A stretch of DNA of 64,000 nucleotides, taken from Lumnitzera littorea (Eukaryota > Streptophyta > Magnoliopsida > Myrtales > Combretaceae). Location of the stretch: positions 87,853,872 through 87,917,871 of the forward strand of contig JAMXBB010000001.1 of the NCBI GenBank assembly GCA_024138015.1. The letters are read 5' to 3'. Of the stretch, positions 58,885-64,000 are shown in pieces. How positions within the stretch are numbered: the stretch's first letter is position 1; each line of letters starts with the position of its first letter. A program made the translations under genes and the position numbers. The notes beneath the pieces are model-generated. The model searched no databases and was not told the DNA's origin. It saw only the letters and a list, made by a program, of their open reading frames with translations.

Positions 58885-60777
58885 ATGCTGTCTTCTCTCT
58901 CCGCACCTCCTTCCCTTCCTCAGGATGCAAACCTTAACCCGAACCATAAGCCACCCACTTCAATCAACCTCTCACCCAACCTCCTCCATCGCTTCAACAC
59001 TCCCTCCGAGCTCAAACAGCTTCATGCCCATCTCATCAAAACTAGTTCCCCACTCTCTCTTCTCCCTCCGACACGCGTGGGACTCGTCTGCGCTCTCAGT
59101 CCCGATTTCCCTTACGCTCACCGCATCTTTGAGCAACTCGAAAAGCCCAACACCACCGTGCTGTGGAATTCCTGCTTGAAAGAGTTCGCAGAAGGTGATG
59201 ATCCACGTGGCGCGATCTCACTGTTCGTTAAATTGCGTGAATTCAACGTATTTCCTGATAGTTTCACTTGCTCTTTTGTATTAAAGGCCTGCACGCGTTT
59301 GTCAGATGTTGAAGTTGCTAGGTTTGTTCATGGGTGTGTTGAGAAGCTTGGGTTGAGGTGGAATTTGTTTTTAGAGAACATGATTACCAATGTCTACGCG
59401 TTGTGCGGCGAATGGGTTGATGCTAGGAAGGTGTTTGATAGAATGTCTGAGAGAGACGTAGTTTCGTGGAACATAATGATTACGCAGTGCGTTAAGAGGG
59501 ATGATATTGATGGCGCTTACAGGTATTTCGTGGAAATGCCTGAGAGGAGTTTGAGGTCGTGGACTGTGATGATTGCGGGATTTGTGCATTGTGGGAGGCC
59601 AAAGGAAGCTATTAGGATGTTTATGGAAATGGGGGAGGCTGGGTTGAGGCCTAATGAGGCGACGGTGGTTGCTATTCTGGCTGGTTGTGCTGATTTAGGT
59701 GCACTCGATCTTGGGAAGAAAATACATGAATGCTCGAATTGTAAGGGGTTTAGTAGAAATGTCAATGTTGCGAATACTTTGATCGATATGTATGTGAAAT
59801 GTGGATGCTTGGAGGGAGGTTTGGAGGTTTTCGATCATATGGAAGATCGGGATATTTTTTCTTGGTCAGCGATGATTAATGGGCTTGCAATCCATGGATA
59901 TGGAGAAGAAGCATTGCGGCTTTTCTCCAAGATGGTTCATATTGGAGTGAGGCCTAATGAGGTGACTTTTCTTGGGATCTTACAGGCGTGTAGCCATATG
60001 GGATTGGTTGAGAAGGGACGCAATTTCTTTATGCAGATGACTTGCGATTATGGGATGTTGCCTGAAATTGAGCACTATGGTTGTGTGGTTGATATGTTGA
60101 GTCGTGCAGGGCTCCTTCAGGAGGCTTATGAATTCATTCTCAACATGCCAATGAAGCCTAATGGAGTGGTATGGGGTGCTCTTCTCGGTGGATGTAAAGT
60201 TCATAAGAATGTTGAATTGGCTGAAGAAGCTATCAAGCATCTCTCTGAACTGGATCCCCTCAATGATGGCTACCATGTGGTTTTGTCAAACATTTATGCA
60301 GAAGCTGGAAGGTGGGAAGATGCAGCGAGGGTGAGGAAGTTGATGAAAGATAAAGGGGTGAAGAAGACACCAGGATGGAGTTGGATCACTGTAAATGGAG
60401 AAGTTCACGAGTTTGTTGCTGGCGACGACACTCATTGCCAAGCCGGACTGATATTCCGGAGATGGGAAGCACTCCTGGCTGAAATGAAGCTAAGGGGGTA
60501 TGTTCCGAATACGTCGGTAATCCTGCTAGACATGGAAGAGAAGGAGAAGGAGGGATACTTGTATCGTCATAGCGAGAAGTTGGCGCTGACTTTCGGGTTG
60601 ATAAACACCAAACCTGGCGAAACCATCAGGATTATGAAAAACCTTCGAGTCTGTGAAGATTGTCATGCAGCTTTTAAGATAATATCTGGTATAGTCAAGC
60701 GAGACATAATTGTACGAGACCGGAATCGGTTCCATCGCTTTAAAGACGGTTTCTGCTCTTGCAGGGATTACTGGTAG
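58885..60777 (+). CDS. PLS-class pentatricopeptide repeat protein with E and DYW domains (630 aa, intronless)
   Basis: A single open frame from the first ATG to TAG, as is usual for plant PPR genes. Residues 1 to about 55 are a Ser/Pro-rich leader, plausibly an organelle transit peptide. From about 38 (PSELKQLHAHLIKTS) to about 435 run degenerate PPR motifs such as DVVSWNIMI, RSWTVMIAGF and NEVTFLGILQACSHMGLVEKG. E motifs follow, then the DYW domain from the PGWSW box (496) to the terminal DYW (628-630). The deaminase zinc site is intact: HSE at 562-564 and CEDC at 590-593. Proteins of this class bind one or a few organellar transcripts and convert specific C residues to U. The target and organelle cannot be read from sequence. 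It is transcribed towards the neighbouring minus-strand gene, with about 290 bases between. Confidence 0.95.
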   Translation: MLSSLSAPPSLPQDANLNPNHKPPTSINLSPNLLHRFNTPSELKQLHAHLIKTSSPLSLLPPTRVGLVCALSPDFPYAHRIFEQLEKPNTTVLWNSCLKEFAEGDDPRGAISLFVKLREFNVFPDSFTCSFVLKACTRLSDVEVARFVHGCVEKLGLRWNLFLENMITNVYALCGEWVDARKVFDRMSERDVVSWNIMITQCVKRDDIDGAYRYFVEMPERSLRSWTVMIAGFVHCGRPKEAIRMFMEMGEAGLRPNEATVVAILAGCADLGALDLGKKIHECSNCKGFSRNVNVANTLIDMYVKCGCLEGGLEVFDHMEDRDIFSWSAMINGLAIHGYGEEALRLFSKMVHIGVRPNEVTFLGILQACSHMGLVEKGRNFFMQMTCDYGMLPEIEHYGCVVDMLSRAGLLQEAYEFILNMPMKPNGVVWGALLGGCKVHKNVELAEEAIKHLSELDPLNDGYHVVLSNIYAEAGRWEDAARVRKLMKDKGVKKTPGWSWITVNGEVHEFVAGDDTHCQAGLIFRRWEALLAEMKLRGYVPNTSVILLDMEEKEKEGYLYRHSEKLALTFGLINTKPGETIRIMKNLRVCEDCHAAFKIISGIVKRDIIVRDRNRFHRFKDGFCSCRDYW

Positions 60778-61066
60778 CGTATACATTTCAAACGACTTTT
60801 ACCGGTACAAATATTAAATCGAAATTTCAAGCGAATCATGTCAAGAGGCGAAAAAGCAACCCTTTTATTGTCTATATATTTTGGTTTGTTAAGCTTTTGG
60901 TGTCATCTTGGCACGGGTTTGAGATCGGCTGTTTGGTTGGAAAACAAATACCGAAGGGATAAAATGAAAAATATATAACAAATAAAGAACCAGACAAAGA
61001 TCTAGTACAGATCAAATACGTTAATATTCCATGCTCCCTTAGGCTACACTACATATCATAGCAATT
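60778..61066. other. Shared 3' region between two convergent genes
   Basis: 289 bases between the stop codons of the PPR gene and the methyltransferase-like gene. Both 3' UTRs must lie here and may overlap. The AT-rich stretch at 60960-61000 is the only candidate for poly(A) signals. Confidence 0.5.
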
Positions 61067-62458
61067 TTATCTAAATGGTCTTGGTGGTTTTTCCAACACA
61101 GCAGAGAAGAACACTTCTTTGTCATCTTTATCCACTTTTGGAATCACAACCCACTTGTGCTTCTTATACCTTAGCATCCTGAAAGCTTCCAGATAATCAC
61201 TCAAATCCTTCTCCAAACAGAAGAAACTATCAATCCACAACAGGCCGCCAGGCCTTAGTACTCTGTCCCAATCATACAAGATAAAGTCCAGGAGAACAAA
61301 ATCTATCCAGCCATCCAAAAACCGAGTTGTGTGTATCAAATCCAGCGTGTTATCAAAAAATGGAAGCCGTTGATTGATGGTCAGATACAAGGGTACTAGA
61401 CCACGTAAGGCGATCATCTCATTGAAAGGTGCACCGAGATTGATTGTTGCCGTGACTATCGTGACATCGAATTCCCTCATCCTGGCTGCAAATGTCCCTG
61501 TTCCTGCGCTGAAATCAAGTCCAATCCTGATCTCTAATGGCTTGATGGCAAGCACTTCAGGAATGAGAAAGTCGGTGGTAAGGTTGGTTTGGGGATGGAC
61601 GTAGACAGGTGTTATCCACCGGGGCAGCTCATGACTAGTCAGATTGAAGCAATCTGCGCATTTGAAGAACCCTCTTCGGGTAGTGTTGCTTGCCAGGCAA
61701 GTGAAGTTTTTGCATCTGTATTGACTCCAACGAACATTGCGATTGTCGGGTAGTTTCCACATGGATTCATTGATCGGAAGGGGCTTGTAATACCACTGTG
61801 GAGCTCTTGAGAAACACCTTCTCCTTGGCAGGGGATCGCATCCGTGTACCATTAGCCTTTGAGCTAGTTTCCAATCGTCGTTACAAATCTCACCAATGTC
61901 ATAATCCATGTACTCTTCAAGCTCTTTCTTCATGGAGAAACAAGCATGACCGATACTAGTGAATGTTCCATTCGCACCCATGAAGTTCTGTTTCCCTAAT
62001 CTGTTAGGCTTGATCCTGACGTACTTGCGAATCTCTTCTATTAGGAAATAATTACCAGGCTCATCGGATCGATCCTTTTTTGTCACCAGCGGGTGGACCG
62101 GTCCAAAACTCTCCTCAACCGTTTCCAATGATGCCTTGGCGGATTCAAGCTTTGCCAAGATATTAGCAAGGAAGGCAGTGTGTTTTGATAGAGACGATGA
62201 TGATTTCATCTCAGCTTCTCCCATCTCTTTGATTTTCTGGTTTATTTCCTGGATAACCGCATCGATCGTCAATTTAACATCGCTTCTAATCCTCTCCGAG
62301 TTGACATTGCTACAAAATGTACCGGAAAGTGATCCTTGTGAGTGGAATCTTGACAAAGTGGTAAAAAAGATCAGAATTCCAAAGGTGCCAAGCAAAAGGA
62401 AGAACTTGTGGACCGGCCTCCATGACCCTAGCTTCAAAAAAGCATTTGCTTTCCTCAT
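61067..62458 (-). CDS. Membrane-anchored methyltransferase-like protein (At1g29790 type, 463 aa)
   Basis: A single intronless frame. Residues 1-17 are basic, then a hydrophobic segment (about 18-36, FFLLLGTFGILIFFTTL) fits a type II signal anchor. Residues about 60-125 are probably helical stem. A Cys-rich middle follows (CDPLPRRRCF about 203, CKNFTC, CADCF). The C-terminal domain is a Rossmann-type SAM methyltransferase: motif I GLDFSAGTGTFAARM (313-327) and RVLRPGGLLWIDSFF (about 399-413). It matches the plant family annotated as probable methyltransferase At1g29790, usually placed in the Golgi or endomembranes; the substrate is unknown. Motif I has the G-x-G core (AGTGTF). The start at 62458 is chosen because the anchor follows it directly. 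It is convergent with the PPR gene. Confidence 0.9.
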   Translation of the reverse strand: MRKANAFLKLGSWRPVHKFFLLLGTFGILIFFTTLSRFHSQGSLSGTFCSNVNSERIRSDVKLTIDAVIQEINQKIKEMGEAEMKSSSSLSKHTAFLANILAKLESAKASLETVEESFGPVHPLVTKKDRSDEPGNYFLIEEIRKYVRIKPNRLGKQNFMGANGTFTSIGHACFSMKKELEEYMDYDIGEICNDDWKLAQRLMVHGCDPLPRRRCFSRAPQWYYKPLPINESMWKLPDNRNVRWSQYRCKNFTCLASNTTRRGFFKCADCFNLTSHELPRWITPVYVHPQTNLTTDFLIPEVLAIKPLEIRIGLDFSAGTGTFAARMREFDVTIVTATINLGAPFNEMIALRGLVPLYLTINQRLPFFDNTLDLIHTTRFLDGWIDFVLLDFILYDWDRVLRPGGLLWIDSFFCLEKDLSDYLEAFRMLRYKKHKWVVIPKVDKDDKEVFFSAVLEKPPRPFR

Positions 62459-64000
62459 CCGAATTCAAAACCTAGAGCAATAAATTGTGAAAACCACGTT
62501 TCGCTTTTGGGATAAGAGGGAAGCTCTATGACCGAGTTAAGGAGCTGCTCATTACCATATGAACAGATGTTTGTTACATCAATGCGACATATGCAAGAAA
62601 CTAGATTTTTCAATGAATATGACTGGTAAATGATAATATGCTGAAGAGACAAGAAAGTTTGAGGACTTAGAGATCGGAGTCAATGGTCGTTAGTTTGCTG
62701 TCGTTTCGGTATCGTTTCGATCCCCAGTTGAAATTGGATGTTTGATCATATACGAGTCACAAGTAGATAAAATATAGACAAAGAAATTGGAAAATTGGAC
62801 AGGCTAATATTTTTAGGCTATTTTATGATATTTATCGATCTGTAGGAGGGCAACATTTCAGATTGCAAATTCCAGACGCTTGAGCAAAGCGGATCAAGTT
62901 CGGGATTCATGAGTCAACACTTTCAAGATCTTAAAATTATCTCCTCACCACCTATGAATCCATGTACTATGTATTAATTATTCCGTGTAAGGCTCGTGAT
63001 GTTTCATGTTTGACAAAAAGAGTTGCGGGTATTCCGGGAACATAGAGAACATAAACATGCCTGCTTTCAATCTTAAACTTATAAACAAATGCTTTAGGGG
63101 TTAAAAAAAGGAAGAAGCAAAGAGAGACTGAGACAATAAACTACTAGAATCAAGGCTGAAAAGTCAAACGTTGGAGAGTACTACCCTTGATTATTAATTA
63201 AAAAAAAAAAAGGGGGGGATGGAAAAGGCCAATTGCTCATGTTGCTTCAAGCCTTCCAGTGGATCCTCTTTTTGATGAAGAAGTAACTTGAGTTATCAGC
63301 AATGGAAAATTTAGTTGCTTCATTAAATTAGACTTAAAGTCAGTACCCTGTTTGGTTTATTCCATGTAATCTACTTTTTAGTGGGAATATAGAATAATGC
63401 CTTATTTTTTGGGAACACATTTTCAACTTTTTTATTTTTTATATTTCTTAATTGTAAAATATTATCATAGTAGATGAAAAATTACAGATGTTAGCGGTTT
63501 TGAGCAATAAGTGGTGGATGGCAGTAATAATTATTGACCACTAATTATGGTGCCAATCGATACGGGATGATGCTAATGGTTTTTGAGATTGAAATCATTT
63601 CCCTAATTTTCCATTGGTGTTTCTCCTGATAGTCAATCACCAAGTTCAATCATCGACTCACACCTTTACCTCCCTCACTAGTTTCGACTAAAAGACTTTA
63701 CTAACTATGATCTGTTGAGATTTTTAAGATAATATTTGGCAATTCTAAAAGTTCGATTATAGAAAGCATATAATGAAATTAGAATATTTGCGCTGACTAT
63801 ATGGAACAATAACATAAATATAGAAGATCTATACGATGGAAGTAAATTTTCAGAGGACTTCTGGTGTACTTATCAAGAATTCTATTTATTTTAGCTAGAT
63901 ACTTTCATACGTCAAGGAAACTTAAGTATTACTAAATTTAAAAAATTAAACCCACTTTCTATATACCATGAATCCTGATGCTGATGCAGGCTCCAGTACA
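62459..64000. other. Upstream region of the methyltransferase-like gene and intergenic DNA
   Basis: The 5' UTR and promoter of the minus-strand gene should lie in the first few hundred bases, but no clear TATA box was placed. The rest is AT-rich with a poly-A/poly-G run (63200-63218). The minus frame 62455-62652 overlaps the start of the gene and looks accidental. No further gene is supported. Confidence 0.5.

Noticed and set aside
1..64000. tRNA, rRNA and other structured RNA genes
   Set aside because: I looked for tRNA-like B-box words and rRNA stretches and saw none; the tRNA-related signals are primer binding sites only.

Overview
This window is nuclear DNA from a flowering plant, most likely a eudicot. 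The evidence is a DYW-class PPR gene, a golgin with a plant-type GRAB domain, plant-type LTR retrotransposons primed by tRNA, and AT-rich intergenic DNA. I could not determine the species.

The window has two halves. Positions 1 to about 47,000 are a repeat graveyard with no host gene I can support. It holds: (a) a minus-strand Ty3/gypsy relic with gag at about 620-1401, a primer binding site and a 2.4 kb LTR (1652-4094); (b) one copy of a long-inverted-repeat DNA transposon (4095 to about 7200) interrupted by a 2.2 kb solo LTR with a perfect 5 bp target duplication; (c) another minus-strand LTR with its primer site (7704 to about 9180); (d) a plus-strand Ty3/gypsy element lacking its 5' LTR (about 9250-14469); (e) a foldback MITE; (f) a second copy of the long-TIR DNA transposon (15240-30012), split by a 13 kb Ogre/Tat-like LTR element with no coding capacity, each of whose LTRs carries a further insertion; (g) a second foldback MITE; (h) a solo LTR of about 2 kb (34583-42927) split by a complete, decayed minus-strand Ty3/gypsy element (34894-41192); (i) one Helitron-like element and a partial relative just before the genes. 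Nesting, target duplications and unoccupied paralogous sites inside the same window allow a partial order of insertions to be read.

Positions about 47,000-62,500 hold three intact host genes. A 15-exon gene (47453-56377, +) encodes a 783-residue golgin like Arabidopsis golgin candidates 3/4 (GDAP1 type), a Golgi coiled-coil tether that binds ARF1. An intronless gene (58885-60777, +) encodes a 630-residue PLS-DYW pentatricopeptide repeat protein, expected to edit organellar RNA. An intronless gene (61067-62458, -) encodes a 463-residue membrane-anchored methyltransferase-like protein of the At1g29790 type. The last two are convergent, with about 290 bases between them. The genes are not functionally linked.

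I found no convincing new biological system. The most informative content is the nested structure, the coding-free Ogre/Tat-like element, the long-TIR transposon family and a GC-AG intron in the golgin gene. All intron and element boundaries were read by eye, with no transcript or database support.
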